Below are positions 36,079-47,582 of a stretch of 64,000 nucleotides of DNA, piece by piece. The notes beneath the pieces were generated by a model. That model saw only the letters and a list, made by a program, of their open reading frames with translations. It searched no databases and was not told the origin of the DNA. This DNA comes from SAR116 cluster alpha proteobacterium HIMB100. GTDB lineage: Bacteria; Pseudomonadota; Alphaproteobacteria; Puniceispirillales; Puniceispirillaceae. Where the stretch lies: assembly GCA_000238815.2 (NCBI GenBank), contig AFXB01000006.1, forward strand, positions 124,001-188,000. Direction: 5' to 3'. The stretch's first letter is position 1, and each line of letters opens with the position of its first letter. A program made the position numbers and the translations under genes.

Positions 36079-37017
36079 ATGAGCTATTCTGTATTCATAG
36101 ATGGGGCGGTGGGCACGACCGGCCTGCAAGTGCATGACCGATTGCAGACCAGAGCGGAGCTTTCTGTTCGTGTGCTTGATGACACACAGCGTAAAAACAA
36201 AAATGCCAGGGCTGAAGCTATGGCCAATGCGGATGTCACTATCCTGTGCCTTCCTGATGATGCAGCGCGACAGGCAGCAGATATGGCGAAAGCTTCTGGC
36301 TCACGCCTGATTGACGCGTCGACGGCGCATCGGGTAGACCCTGATTTCACATATGGGTTCGCTGAATTGTCATCTGCCCAACATACAGCTATCCAACAGG
36401 CGCAGTTTGTCAGCAATCCTGGCTGTTATCCAACCGGATTTTTGGGACTCGTTGCACCGTTAAGACAAGCGGGGCTTTTGCCTGCTTCAGTTCAGCTGTC
36501 AGCTGTCTGTGTCAGTGGCTTCAGCGGTGGCGGCAAAGCTATGATCGCCAGATATGAGGCTGAGGATGAACCTGCCTTCGCAACCTATGGGCTGAATCTG
36601 TCGCACAAGCATCTGCCCGAAATGAAACAGCATGCCGAGCTGGATCATGTGCCTGTTTTTCTGCCATCTGTAGGTGATTTTGCCCAAGGTATGCTGGTGA
36701 ATATTCCGCTTCATCAGGACCAGTTTTCACAGCTTGTCCAGGCCGAGGATATTCGGGCTGTCCTCACTGAACATTATCAACCATCTGCTCTGGTTTCGGT
36801 TGGGACAGATGCTTTGCTGACGGAACATGGCTTTTTATCTGCAGACCCGCTGGCAGGCACGGACAGGCTGGAGCTGTTTGTTTTTGCCCGCCCGGATAAC
36901 AGCCAATTTGTGCTAACTGCACGGCTGGATAATCTGGGCAAAGGGGCAGCCGGGGCGGCGGTCCAGAATATGAACATCATGCTCGGGCTTGACCCGCTGG
37001 CCGGGCTTCATCTGTAA
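36079..37017 (+). CDS. argC: N-acetyl-gamma-glutamyl-phosphate reductase (type 2)
   Basis: NADPH enzyme of arginine synthesis. 312 residues, the shorter type-2 ArgC length. Features are an N-terminal Rossmann segment (FIDGAVGTTGLQ), the catalytic C116 in NPGCYPTG, and FSGGGKAM. It diverges from pmbA across 79 bases and is followed by an uncharacterised gene on the same strand. Confidence 0.95.
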   Translation: MSYSVFIDGAVGTTGLQVHDRLQTRAELSVRVLDDTQRKNKNARAEAMANADVTILCLPDDAARQAADMAKASGSRLIDASTAHRVDPDFTYGFAELSSAQHTAIQQAQFVSNPGCYPTGFLGLVAPLRQAGLLPASVQLSAVCVSGFSGGGKAMIARYEAEDEPAFATYGLNLSHKHLPEMKQHAELDHVPVFLPSVGDFAQGMLVNIPLHQDQFSQLVQAEDIRAVLTEHYQPSALVSVGTDALLTEHGFLSADPLAGTDRLELFVFARPDNSQFVLTARLDNLGKGAAGAAVQNMNIMLGLDPLAGLHL

Positions 37018-37042
37018 CAGGCAAAACGGTGTGACAGGACAG

Positions 37043-37771
37043 ATGAATAAGATTGCCAGAATGTCTGACCTGCAACGCGCTCTTGACTATCCTTATGATG
37101 CGCCAGCTGATGCCTATCTCATTCAAAATGGGCATTGTCTGGCTCTGCCCCAGACCTATGATTTTACCGGCCGGACACCAGTTCTGTCGGTAGGCTCTAA
37201 CCGGGCTCCGGTCCAGTTAAACAGAAAATTTGGTGACCGCGCTGAGCTGGCTGTGACCCCGGTTACGGTTCATGATTGTGATGTTGTGTATGTGGCCAAT
37301 TTGGCTCCCTATGGCGCGGTGCCCTGTTCTGCTTTTCCCTGTCCAGGCACATCGGTTGATTTGAATATCGCCTGGCTGACACCGGCACAGCTTAAGATTA
37401 TGCATCAGACAGAATCGCTGGGGGTTGCCTATGACTGGGTTGAATGGGATTTATCTGTGATTGAACACAGATTTCCTGCGCCCCTTGATCGTCTGTTCGG
37501 ATATGCCGCTTTGACTGGTGCGATGAGCGTCGCCGGAAAGGGGCCCTTTGGCCTTGCCCGCATTCCTGCTAAAAACAGGCAATTTGCATTAAAAAGCCAG
37601 CATCAGATGCAAGAGATGATTTATCATCGGTTCTGTGATGATGGGGATTGTCTTGAAGACTGGATTCGCAAGCTGCAAACTGATGAGATGTTGCGGGCTG
37701 ACGTTTCGGCTGCGATTCAGCAAGATGGGCTGGATCCTGATGACCCGCCTTGGCAAACAGCTATTGTTTAA
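37043..37771 (+). CDS. Uncharacterised conserved-looking protein
   Basis: I do not recognise this gene. From the ATG at 37043, which has GGAC seven bases upstream, it has 242 residues; an earlier start at 36989 would overlap argC and lacks a binding site. There is no signal peptide or membrane segment. Visible traits are VLSVGSNRAPVQLNRKFG at about 51-68, which loosely recalls the glycine-rich loop of gamma-glutamylcyclotransferase-like folds, then YVANLAPYGAVPCSAFPCPGT with paired cysteines, and a C-terminal acidic region (CDDGDC). It is probably co-transcribed with argC. Function not inferable. Confidence 0.7.
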   Translation: MNKIARMSDLQRALDYPYDAPADAYLIQNGHCLALPQTYDFTGRTPVLSVGSNRAPVQLNRKFGDRAELAVTPVTVHDCDVVYVANLAPYGAVPCSAFPCPGTSVDLNIAWLTPAQLKIMHQTESLGVAYDWVEWDLSVIEHRFPAPLDRLFGYAALTGAMSVAGKGPFGLARIPAKNRQFALKSQHQMQEMIYHRFCDDGDCLEDWIRKLQTDEMLRADVSAAIQQDGLDPDDPPWQTAIV

Positions 37772-37785
37772 TCTTCAGTCTTGCC

Positions 37786-38733
37786 CTAACTCAGCAAATT
37801 GCAAAACAGCCCTGCACTCAAGATAAGGCCTGCATTGCGATTTGACTTGAACAGCTGGAGTGCAGAGGCAGGATCATCTGTTTTTATCTGACAGACTTGC
37901 CAGGCAAGATGCCCTGTCATCAGGCCCAGACCACCCAGCCAAACACCCGCGCCAAGCAGGTCCCAGAATCCGGCCGCCAAAAATGCGATGGCCAACAGGT
38001 AAAACAGGCTCACTCCCCAGCGGATATAACTGCCAAGTGCAAGCGCTGAAGATCTGACCCCGGTTAAGCGATCATCGGCCATATCCTGTATTGCATAGAT
38101 TGTGTCATAACCAACCACCCAGCATACGCACCCCGCATAGATAAGCCACAGCCCAACAGGTGGCCAGCTTTGCCACAGCACAACAGCAGCCACCGGAATG
38201 GCCCAGCTGAAGGTCAGGCCCAGTATGAGCTGTGGCCAGTCTGTAAAGCGCTTGGCCAGCGGATATAAAACAACCAAAGGAAGCGCGGCGATGCCGACCC
38301 CCCAGCTGATCACAGGCAGTTGGACCAGAGCCGCCAGGCCAAGGCCACACAAACAGATCAGAAAAAATATCGCCGCTTGAACTGACAGCTGTCCTGAGGC
38401 AAGGGGACGTTTTCTGGTGCGTTCAATTTGGGCATCAATATCTCTGTCCCAGAGATCATTCACCACACAACCTGCTGCCCGCATCACCACCGCGCCTATG
38501 GTGAACAGCATCATATACCAGACAGCTATCTCCCAGCTTGGGCTGAAGCCAGCAAAAACCCACCAGCTTGGCAGAACCAAAAGCCACCAACCTATGGGTC
38601 TGTCCAGCCTTGCGAGTGTGATATAGGGATGGACCGACACGGGTAACAATGCCCAAAAGCCGTCCAGCTGAATGTCACTGTGTCCAGATGCCATCTCTGT
38701 GCGGCTGGTTCTGTCATTTGGGTTTGTAGGCAT
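37786..38733 (-). CDS. ubiA: 4-hydroxybenzoate polyprenyltransferase
   Basis: Membrane prenyltransferase joining the isoprenoid tail to 4-hydroxybenzoate in ubiquinone synthesis. 315 residues with about eight hydrophobic segments. First aspartate motif NDLWDRDID at 92-100; second motif in YDTIYAIQDMADD. Followed by the RLTGVRSSA typical of UbiA rather than other prenyltransferases. Divergent from rsmE. Confidence 0.95.
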   Translation of the reverse strand: MPTNPNDRTSRTEMASGHSDIQLDGFWALLPVSVHPYITLARLDRPIGWWLLVLPSWWVFAGFSPSWEIAVWYMMLFTIGAVVMRAAGCVVNDLWDRDIDAQIERTRKRPLASGQLSVQAAIFFLICLCGLGLAALVQLPVISWGVGIAALPLVVLYPLAKRFTDWPQLILGLTFSWAIPVAAVVLWQSWPPVGLWLIYAGCVCWVVGYDTIYAIQDMADDRLTGVRSSALALGSYIRWGVSLFYLLAIAFLAAGFWDLLGAGVWLGGLGLMTGHLAWQVCQIKTDDPASALQLFKSNRNAGLILSAGLFCNLLS

Positions 38734-38789
38734 TGCTTATCGGCAGGTTGATCTAAGTTAAGGTCTGCATCTCAATAGCTGAATTTATA

Positions 38790-38809
38790 GCAAGTCTCAA
38801 AAGACTTGC
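38790..38809. repeat. Perfect hairpin in ubiA/rsmE divergent region
   Basis: GCAAGTCT (38790-38797) and AGACTTGC (38802-38809) form an eight-base perfect stem with loop CAAA. It lies 31 bases before the rsmE ATG and 56 bases from the ubiA start. It could be a leader hairpin or an operator dyad. Confidence 0.45.
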
Positions 38810-38840
38810 CACTATTGTTTAATGTGCTTAAGACTTTCGC

Positions 38841-39593
38841 ATGACCGAATACAACCCGCCTATACGCCTGTTTGTGGATACAGATGTAACCACTGGCACG
38901 ACCGTGACGCTGGATAAAGAGCAGGTTCATTATCTGGGCCATGTGATGCGGCGTTCCGCAGGTGACTGCATCGAAATTTTTAACGGCCGCACCGACAGCA
39001 TGATTGCTGAAATTACCGAAATCAGCCGGAAATCAGCACGTCTTCAGGTTGTGCAGTCCTGCAATCTGTTCCGTCAATCTCCAGATATTTGGTTTTTATT
39101 TGCCCCGATAAAGCGCACTCGTCTCGACTTTATGGCTCAGAAAGCAACTGAATTGGGGGCTAGACACATTCAGCCTGTTGATACTGAATTTTGTCAGGTC
39201 AGCCGAGTTAATCTGAATCGTCTGACCGCGAATGCGATAGAAGCGGCTGAGCAGACCGGCCGTCTTGATGTTCCGGAAATTGGTCCATTTGCCGCATTGG
39301 CTGAGGTGCTGGCAGATTGGCCATCTGACCGGCATCTTCTGTTTTGTGATGAGGCCCTTGCCGGTGAAACGGGGTTTAATCCTGTTCAGCAATTATCTGT
39401 TGAGCCGATAAAAAAGGCCGGACTTCTGATTGGCCCTGAGGGCGGATTTTCAGATGCAGAGCGTCAGATGATTAAACAATTGCCACTGACACGTCCGCTC
39501 AGCCTGGGGCCTCGTATTCTGCGCAGCGATACAGCCGCGCTCGCCGCGCTCAGCCTGTTTCAGGCTGTCTGTGGCGATTGGTCTGTTTCATGA
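38841..39593 (+). CDS. rsmE: 16S rRNA (uracil1498-N3)-methyltransferase RsmE
   Basis: SPOUT-class methyltransferase. 250 residues. N-terminal PUA-like domain (QVHYLGHVMRRSAGD) and the C-terminal knot motifs LIGPEGGFSDAE and LSLGPRILRSDTAALAAL. The rsmE-gshA order is frequent in alphaproteobacteria and is kept here. Confidence 0.95.
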   Translation: MTEYNPPIRLFVDTDVTTGTTVTLDKEQVHYLGHVMRRSAGDCIEIFNGRTDSMIAEITEISRKSARLQVVQSCNLFRQSPDIWFLFAPIKRTRLDFMAQKATELGARHIQPVDTEFCQVSRVNLNRLTANAIEAAEQTGRLDVPEIGPFAALAEVLADWPSDRHLLFCDEALAGETGFNPVQQLSVEPIKKAGLLIGPEGGFSDAERQMIKQLPLTRPLSLGPRILRSDTAALAALSLFQAVCGDWSVS

Positions 39594-39611
39594 TTATTTA
39601 AGTAGAAGAGA

Positions 39612-39635
39612 TATCAGGCTTACCCTGATAGTTTT
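39612..39635 (+). terminator. Possible terminator between rsmE and gshA
   Basis: TATCAGG (39612-39618) and CCTGATA (39624-39630) form a seven-base stem with a five-base loop, followed by GTTTT. The structure is weak but sits about 20 bases after the rsmE stop. Confidence 0.4.
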
Positions 39636-39663
39636 AGGTCCCTAACCTTCCGGCAGGTTGTTC

Positions 39664-41028
39664 ATGTCTGATACGTCAAACCCCATAATTATCACAGATA
39701 AAGCACAGCTTGTTGACTGGCTGAAAGGTCAGGAAACGACAAAAGATTCTTGGCGCATTGGCACTGAGCACGAAAAATTTCTGTTCGAAAAAGGCAGTTT
39801 TCGTCCTGTGCGTTATGAAGGAGAGACGGGAATTGGTGAGCTGCTCAGCCGTCTTGCTGAACAGCATGGTATGACCCCTGTCACAGAAAAAGGGCATCTG
39901 ATTGCGCTAAAAGACGGGCAGGGCGGCTCGATTACCCTTGAACCAGGTGGCCAGTTTGAATTATCCGGCGCGCCGCTTGAGACGCTGCATCAGACCTGTT
40001 GTGAAACAGGCCGACATCTGGCGCAGATGAAAGAGATCACATCTGAACTTGGTTTGTGTATGTTGGGTGCTGGTTTCCAGCCGCTCTGGTCAAGGCAGGA
40101 TATATCCTGGATGCCGAAAGGCCGATATAAGATTATGCGTGATTATATGCCTAAGCGCGGCAATCTGGGCCTTGATATGATGTTGCGGTCCTGCACGGTC
40201 CAGGTCAATCTGGATTATGCCAGCGAAGCTGATATGGTCCGTAAATTCCGCACCTCACTTGCCTTGCAGCCAGTTGCAACGGCGCTGTTTGCCAATTCAC
40301 CTTTCAAAGAAGGCCAGCCATCCGGTGTAAAATCAACACGGGCTCACGCCTGGACAGATACCGACCCTGACAGATGCGGAATTCCGGCGGTCGTGTTTGA
40401 AGATGGGTTTGGTTATGAATCCTGGATAGACTATATCCTGGACGTGCCTATGTATTTTCTGCATCGCGGAGATGATTATCTGGATGTGTCAGGCCAGTCT
40501 TTTCGCGCCTTCATGGATGGCAAACTGCCTGGTTTTGAAGGCGAACGCCCCAGCTTGGAAGATTTTACAGATCATATGACAACTGCCTTTCCTGAAGTCA
40601 GGCTGAAAGGCTATCTTGAGATGCGCGGGGCAGATAGCGGCAGTTGGGATTCAATATGTGCTTTGCCGGCATTATGGGTTGGTTTGTTATATGATGACAC
40701 CGCGCTGGCTGAGGCAGAAGCCCTTATTGATGGGATGACTACTGAGCAGATAGTGGCCGCCCGCCTGTCTGCGATACAGCATGGTCTGGATGGTCAGTTT
40801 GGTGATATCCCTATGCTAGAAATGGCCCGGTCAATGGTCAGCCTGGCTGAAGCGGGGTTGGTGAGACGGCAGATATTAGACACAAAAGGCAGAGATGAGA
40901 CACAATATCTTGCGCCATTGAAAAAAATCGTCGAAAGCGGCAAGACCAATGCTGATATCATGCTGGAACATTATTACAGCGACTGGTCAGAAGATGTGCG
41001 CCATCTGTTCAAACTGTATCATTATTAG
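39664..41028 (+). CDS. gshA: Glutamate-cysteine ligase (plant/alphaproteobacterial type)
   Basis: First step of glutathione synthesis. About 454 residues from the ATG at 39664, with CAGG seven bases upstream; a TTG at 39658 is an alternative. Family features include RIGTEHEKFLF, LEPGGQFELSGAP, MPKGRYKIMRDYMPKRG, and DYASEADMVRKFR. This GCS2-like form is shared by alphaproteobacteria and plants, often activated by an intramolecular disulfide. Together with ChaC (14795-15490) it points to active glutathione turnover. Confidence 0.93.
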   Translation: MSDTSNPIIITDKAQLVDWLKGQETTKDSWRIGTEHEKFLFEKGSFRPVRYEGETGIGELLSRLAEQHGMTPVTEKGHLIALKDGQGGSITLEPGGQFELSGAPLETLHQTCCETGRHLAQMKEITSELGLCMLGAGFQPLWSRQDISWMPKGRYKIMRDYMPKRGNLGLDMMLRSCTVQVNLDYASEADMVRKFRTSLALQPVATALFANSPFKEGQPSGVKSTRAHAWTDTDPDRCGIPAVVFEDGFGYESWIDYILDVPMYFLHRGDDYLDVSGQSFRAFMDGKLPGFEGERPSLEDFTDHMTTAFPEVRLKGYLEMRGADSGSWDSICALPALWVGLLYDDTALAEAEALIDGMTTEQIVAARLSAIQHGLDGQFGDIPMLEMARSMVSLAEAGLVRRQILDTKGRDETQYLAPLKKIVESGKTNADIMLEHYYSDWSEDVRHLFKLYHY

Positions 41029-41083
41029 GTCTCATTAGACCGCCAGAAATAGCGGTATATCTTTAAAGACTGTATTTGTGCCC

Positions 41084-42268
41084 ATGGCAAATCTGCTCCT
41101 GATTGTATTTATTAACTTTGTCGGTATCGGCGCGTTAATCCCCATATTGCCCTTTACGGTTATTGACGGGCTCGGCCATTCAGAAACCGTGATGACAGCC
41201 CTTCTGGCCAGCTTTGCTTTTGCCATGTTTATGGCCAATCCTGTGCTTGGGCGGCTTTCGGATCGGTTTGGTCGTCGCCCTGTGTTATTGCTGTCGCTGT
41301 TTGTTGGGACTGTTGCGCATCTGTGGTTTGCGCTGACAAATGACATTATACACATGTTTTCTGCCCGCATTGTGGCCGGACTGGCAGCCGGCAATATCGG
41401 TGTGATACAGGCGATTATTGCGGATAGAACCAGCCCTGATGAACGGGCTAAAACAATGGGGCTGTTAGGGGCGGCTATTGGTTCCGGTTTTGTGCTCGGT
41501 CCGGCTTTAGGGGGTGTTTTAGGCGGTATAGGATCTGGTCCTGTTCATCAGATACCATTCCTGATTGCCGGTTTGTTTTCGGCTTTGTCCTTTGGTCTGG
41601 CTTTCCGCCTGACAGAGACCAGCACCAGAACCGGCCCAGCATCTCAACGGGCTTCATTTTCTGTCTATCTCCGCACCTTATTTTCTGGTCATATTGGCGG
41701 ATATGCAGCGGCTTTTTTTTGCCTCAATCTTGCTTTTGCTCAAGTTGAAGCTTCATATGTTCTGCTGGTTCGTGATTTGTTGGGGTTCGGCGCACGCCAG
41801 ACCGGCTGGCTGTTCACCTATATCGGGGTGTTGATCATTATCGTTCAGGGGGGGCTGATTGCGCGTGTTGTCGCCCGCTTTGGAGAGATGAGAACCATCG
41901 CTTCCGGGGTCGCTCTGCTGGCTGTCGGACAGTTTGTCACCGTGGCGTTAGCTTATCATTTTCTGTCTGGCGTATCTGTTGGTCTGGGTTTTATTTTGAT
42001 GTCGACCACGCTTGTCTGTGTTGGGTTTGCTTTTACCAATCCAACAATGACCTCTTCTGCGTCAAAAGCAGCCAGGGCTGAAGATATGGGCGGCGCACTC
42101 GGCTTTGTGCAGGGCTGCGGGTCAATTGGCCAGGTTGCGGGTCTTGTTTCGGCAGGTCCGCTCTACAGCTTTGGGGGTGGTGTTGCCTCATTTGGGTTTG
42201 GCGGGTTTATTACCCTTGTGCTGCTGCTGACAATCGGCATGATCAGCAGACAGCCAAAATCAGCATGA
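41084..42268 (+). CDS. Major facilitator superfamily transporter (TetA/DHA1-like)
   Basis: Membrane transporter of about 394 residues with 12 predicted helices. Motif A is GRLSDRFGRRPVLL between helices 2 and 3, and GLLGAAIGSGFVLGPALGG resembles the motif C of drug:H+ antiporters. This suggests an efflux pump of the DHA1/TetA group, but the substrate is not predictable. A GTG at 41078 is an alternative start. It stands alone between gshA and the convergent tldD. Confidence 0.85.
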   Translation: MANLLLIVFINFVGIGALIPILPFTVIDGLGHSETVMTALLASFAFAMFMANPVLGRLSDRFGRRPVLLLSLFVGTVAHLWFALTNDIIHMFSARIVAGLAAGNIGVIQAIIADRTSPDERAKTMGLLGAAIGSGFVLGPALGGVLGGIGSGPVHQIPFLIAGLFSALSFGLAFRLTETSTRTGPASQRASFSVYLRTLFSGHIGGYAAAFFCLNLAFAQVEASYVLLVRDLLGFGARQTGWLFTYIGVLIIIVQGGLIARVVARFGEMRTIASGVALLAVGQFVTVALAYHFLSGVSVGLGFILMSTTLVCVGFAFTNPTMTSSASKAARAEDMGGALGFVQGCGSIGQVAGLVSAGPLYSFGGGVASFGFGGFITLVLLLTIGMISRQPKSA

Positions 42269-42291
42269 CAGCCAGCTTGCCTGCTTTTATG

Positions 42292-42309
42292 CAAATCAAA
42301 TTTGATTTG
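42292..42309. repeat. 18-base perfect palindrome between MFS gene and tldD
   Basis: CAAATCAAA/TTTGATTTG is an uninterrupted palindrome in the 48-base gap between two convergent genes. It could be a weak bidirectional hairpin or a protein-binding dyad. Confidence 0.4.
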
Positions 42310-42316
42310 AATACAA

Positions 42317-43756
42317 TTACGCTGCTTCTGTGCCGCCCACGGTAATACCGCCCATTTTCAGGGTCGGCTGGCCGACCCCAACAGGAACCGACTGGCCCGC
42401 TTTACCACAGGTGCCTACACCCCTATCCAAGGCCAAATCATCGCCGATCATGGTGATTTTTGACATGGCATCAGGGCCACTGCCGATCAAGGTGGCGCCT
42501 TTCACTGGTGCGCCGATTTTTCCGTTTTCGACCAGATAGGCCTCAGAGGCCGAAAACACAAATTTACCAGAGGTGATATCAACCTGACCACCGCCGAAAT
42601 TGACCGCATAAATACCCTTTTTCATAGACGCAACAATTTCATCTGCCGCATAAGACCCATTTTCCATAAAGGTGTTGGTCATCCGGGGCATTGGCAGATG
42701 GGCATAAGACTGTCTGCGCCCGTTACCGGTCGCATGAACGCCCATCAGGCGGGCATTTTGGCGGTCCTGCATGTAGCCTTTTAAAACCCCGTCTTCAATC
42801 AGCACATTTCGTGCGGACTCTGTGCCTTCATCATCGATGGTGATCGACCCGCGCCTGTCTTGCATGGTGCCATCATCAACCACGGTCACCCCTTTCGCAG
42901 CGACCTGCTCACCAATACGGCCAGAAAATACAGATGTGCCTTTTCGGTTGAAATCCCCTTCCAGACCATGGCCAACAGCTTCATGCAGCATTACCCCGGG
43001 CCAGCCTGACCCCAACACGATTTCCATCTCACCAGCAGGTGCGCCGACAGAGTCAAGATTAAGCATGGCGATTCGCAAGGCTTCATCCACCTCCGCCTGC
43101 CAGATATCGTCCTGCAAATAGCGATCAAACATGAAGCGTCCACCAGTCCCGCTGGAGCCGCTTTCCATCCGGCCATTCTTTTCAGCGACAACGGCGACAT
43201 TCAGCCTGACCAGAGGGCGGATATCCGCATAGCGGGTGCCGTCCGGACGGATGATTTGCACCGCCTGCCATGAACCGGCAATTGACGCGCTGACCTGTTT
43301 GACTCGTGGGTCCTTTTCACGTGCGTAGGCATCAATTTTTTGCAACAGCTCGACCTTGTCTTCAAAGGCCGTTTGGTTAAGTGGGTTCGCATCTGAATAT
43401 AAAGACAGATTTCGGCCTGCTTCCGGGGCAACAGCCAATTGCCCTGAATGGCCTGACGCTACAGCCGATACTGTTTCTGCTGCGCGCGTCAGGGCTGCTT
43501 CGCTCAATTCACCGGCATGGGCGAACGCATCGGCTTCACCGACAATCGCGCGTAAGCCAAAACCCGCACTTTGGTCATAGGTTGCGGTTTTCAGGCGTCC
43601 GTCATCAAAAGCGAGCATTTCAGCATGTTTCATCTCTAAGAACAGATCACCATCATCTGCTCCTTCAAGACAGCTCGCCACAATTTTCATCGTCCGGTCG
43701 CGGTCAAGGCCGGTAGAGGTGAAAAACACATTATCGGTTTGCTGAAGTAAATCCAT
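42317..43756 (-). CDS. tldD: TldD metalloprotease
   Basis: Catalytic subunit of the TldD-TldE protease, 479 residues. The zinc motif HExxxH is at 258-263 (MLHEAVGHGLEGD), and the later conserved cysteine lies in GTCGKAGQSVPVGVGQP. It partners with the PmbA/TldE homologue at 34662-35999. The two are 6 kb apart rather than adjacent, which is usual. Divergent from the cox operon. Confidence 0.95.
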   Translation of the reverse strand: MDLLQQTDNVFFTSTGLDRDRTMKIVASCLEGADDGDLFLEMKHAEMLAFDDGRLKTATYDQSAGFGLRAIVGEADAFAHAGELSEAALTRAAETVSAVASGHSGQLAVAPEAGRNLSLYSDANPLNQTAFEDKVELLQKIDAYAREKDPRVKQVSASIAGSWQAVQIIRPDGTRYADIRPLVRLNVAVVAEKNGRMESGSSGTGGRFMFDRYLQDDIWQAEVDEALRIAMLNLDSVGAPAGEMEIVLGSGWPGVMLHEAVGHGLEGDFNRKGTSVFSGRIGEQVAAKGVTVVDDGTMQDRRGSITIDDEGTESARNVLIEDGVLKGYMQDRQNARLMGVHATGNGRRQSYAHLPMPRMTNTFMENGSYAADEIVASMKKGIYAVNFGGGQVDITSGKFVFSASEAYLVENGKIGAPVKGATLIGSGPDAMSKITMIGDDLALDRGVGTCGKAGQSVPVGVGQPTLKMGGITVGGTEAA

Positions 43757-44103
43757 GCTGCTGTCTCTTTATCGGTGTTGGTGCCCGCATGTTTTGTTCG
43801 TCTTTGTAAAGCAGGTCAGGCAAGACCCTGCTGCGAATCAATAATGGGGCTTTGAATCATGCTTTTCAAGGGTGAAATCAGTCATTCTGCCCTTCCTTCA
43901 CAATCCATAAAACGATGTTTTATGCCCCCTTTGCGACAGGCCGTCGCAGAGGGGTTTTCACCAAACAGAAAACACGCTAGAACGGAGCGGAATACGTGAA
44001 AAGTAGGCTTTATATTTTCTGCACATCATGGTTCTGTGTCAACAGAGCCAAATCGAGCGACCATAATTTATGGATGACCTTTTGGATTGAGGGGGACAAC
44101 AGG
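43757..44103 (+). promoter_or_regulatory. Structured leader region upstream of the cox operon
   Basis: About 350 bases between divergent tldD and coxB, with three plus-strand stem-loops: GCAGGTC/GACCCTGC (43811-43831, one-base bulge); a 12-base stem with one G-U pair at 43926-43954 followed by TTTT; and GGTTCTGT/ACAGAGCC (44030-44049). The middle one looks like an intrinsic terminator although no plus-strand gene ends before it. The coxB ribosome binding site AGGGGG is at about 44088. The region may hold an attenuated leader or a small RNA. Confidence 0.45.
43926..43958 (+). terminator. Orphan terminator-like hairpin
   Basis: CCCCTTTGCGAC (43926-43937) pairs with GTCGCAGAGGGG (43943-43954), loop AGGCC, then TTTT. 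No gene on the plus strand ends within 1.6 kb upstream. Confidence 0.6.
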
Positions 44104-46591
<2,488 letters not shown>

Positions 46592-46623
46592 AGAGCATCT
46601 GAACAGGTAAAAAGGACGGCTTG

Positions 46624-47580
46624 ATGACTGCGCTTCCGCATCAGACATCTGGACATGACCTGGCAATGACACCTGCTGTCGCAGCATCTGCTGCGACAAT
46701 TGGTGATTATTTCCAGCTGATGAAACCGCGCGTCATGAGCCTGGTTATTTTTACAGGATTTGCCGGATTGTATCTTGCACCCGGCGATATCCATTTAGGT
46801 CTGGCGATCATTTCTCTGCTGGCTATTGCTGCTGGTGCAGGGGCATCCGGGGCAATAAACCAGTGGTATGACAGAGATATTGATCTGATCATGTCGCGGA
46901 CTCGCAATCGCCCGATACCTGCTGGAAAAGTGGAACCAGCTGAAGCGCTGGCGTTTGGTGTGGTTGTTTCGGTATTGTCTGTACTGGTGCTGGCCTTAGC
47001 AGCGAATCTTCTGGCTGGTGGTTTGCTGGCCTTTACGATTTTCTTTTATGCCGTGATTTATACGGTCTGGCTGAAACGTTCTACACCACAAAATATCGTT
47101 ATTGGCGGGGCAGCAGGGGCATTGCCACCTGTGGTTGGCTGGGCCAGTGTGACCGGAACAGTCTCCGTTGAATCACTGGCTTTATTTGCCCTTATTTTCA
47201 TGTGGACACCGCCTCATTTCTGGGCGTTGGCGCTGGTTAAAAATGAAGACTATAAGCAAGCAAATGTGCCAATGCTGCCTGTGGTCGCGGGCAGGCCTGA
47301 AACATTGCGCCAGATTGTTATCTATTCAGTATTGCTGGCACCGTTAGGGGTTGCTCCTTATATCCTGGGTATGGCCAGCCTTGTTTACGGCGTTGTTGCG
47401 GGGGGTCTTGGCGCATTGTTTGTTTTGCTGGCTGTGCGTTTATACAGATCAACTGATGATCGTCAGGCTTGGTCTTTGTTCAAGTTTTCATTAATCTATT
47501 TAACCGTTTTATTTGCCGGCCTTATTCTGGATAAATTATTTGTCCAGCAGCTTGGGTTGGTCGCAGGTCTGGGACTTTAG
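46624..47580 (+). CDS. ctaB: Protoheme IX farnesyltransferase
   Basis: Makes heme O from heme B for the oxidase; UbiA-superfamily membrane protein. 318 residues from the ATG at 46624, with AAGGA upstream. The prenyl-diphosphate motif is [23 protein letters not shown], and [12 protein letters not shown] is typical of CtaB. It ends three bases before the small CoxF-like gene. Confidence 0.96.
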   Translation: MTALPHQTSGHDLAMTPAVAASAATIGDYFQLMKPRVMSLVIFTGFAGLYLAPGDIHLGLAIISLLAIAAGAGASGAINQWYDRDIDLIMSRTRNRPIPAGKVEPAEALAFGVVVSVLSVLVLALAANLLAGGLLAFTIFFYAVIYTVWLKRSTPQNIVIGGAAGALPPVVGWASVTGTVSVESLALFALIFMWTPPHFWALALVKNEDYKQANVPMLPVVAGRPETLRQIVIYSVLLAPLGVAPYILGMASLVYGVVAGGLGALFVLLAVRLYRSTDDRQAWSLFKFSLIYLTVLFAGLILDKLFVQQLGLVAGLGL

Positions 47581-47582
47581 TG

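Noticed and set aside
34662-43756. TldD plus PmbA as markers of a RiPP (peptide antibiotic) cluster
   Set aside because: The two genes are 6 kb apart among housekeeping genes, and I see no precursor peptide, cyclodehydratase or dedicated exporter.
43996-44103. Longer coxB starting at GTG 43996
   Set aside because: The extra 36 residues are polar and Cys/Trp-rich, precede the signal peptide, and lack a ribosome binding site.
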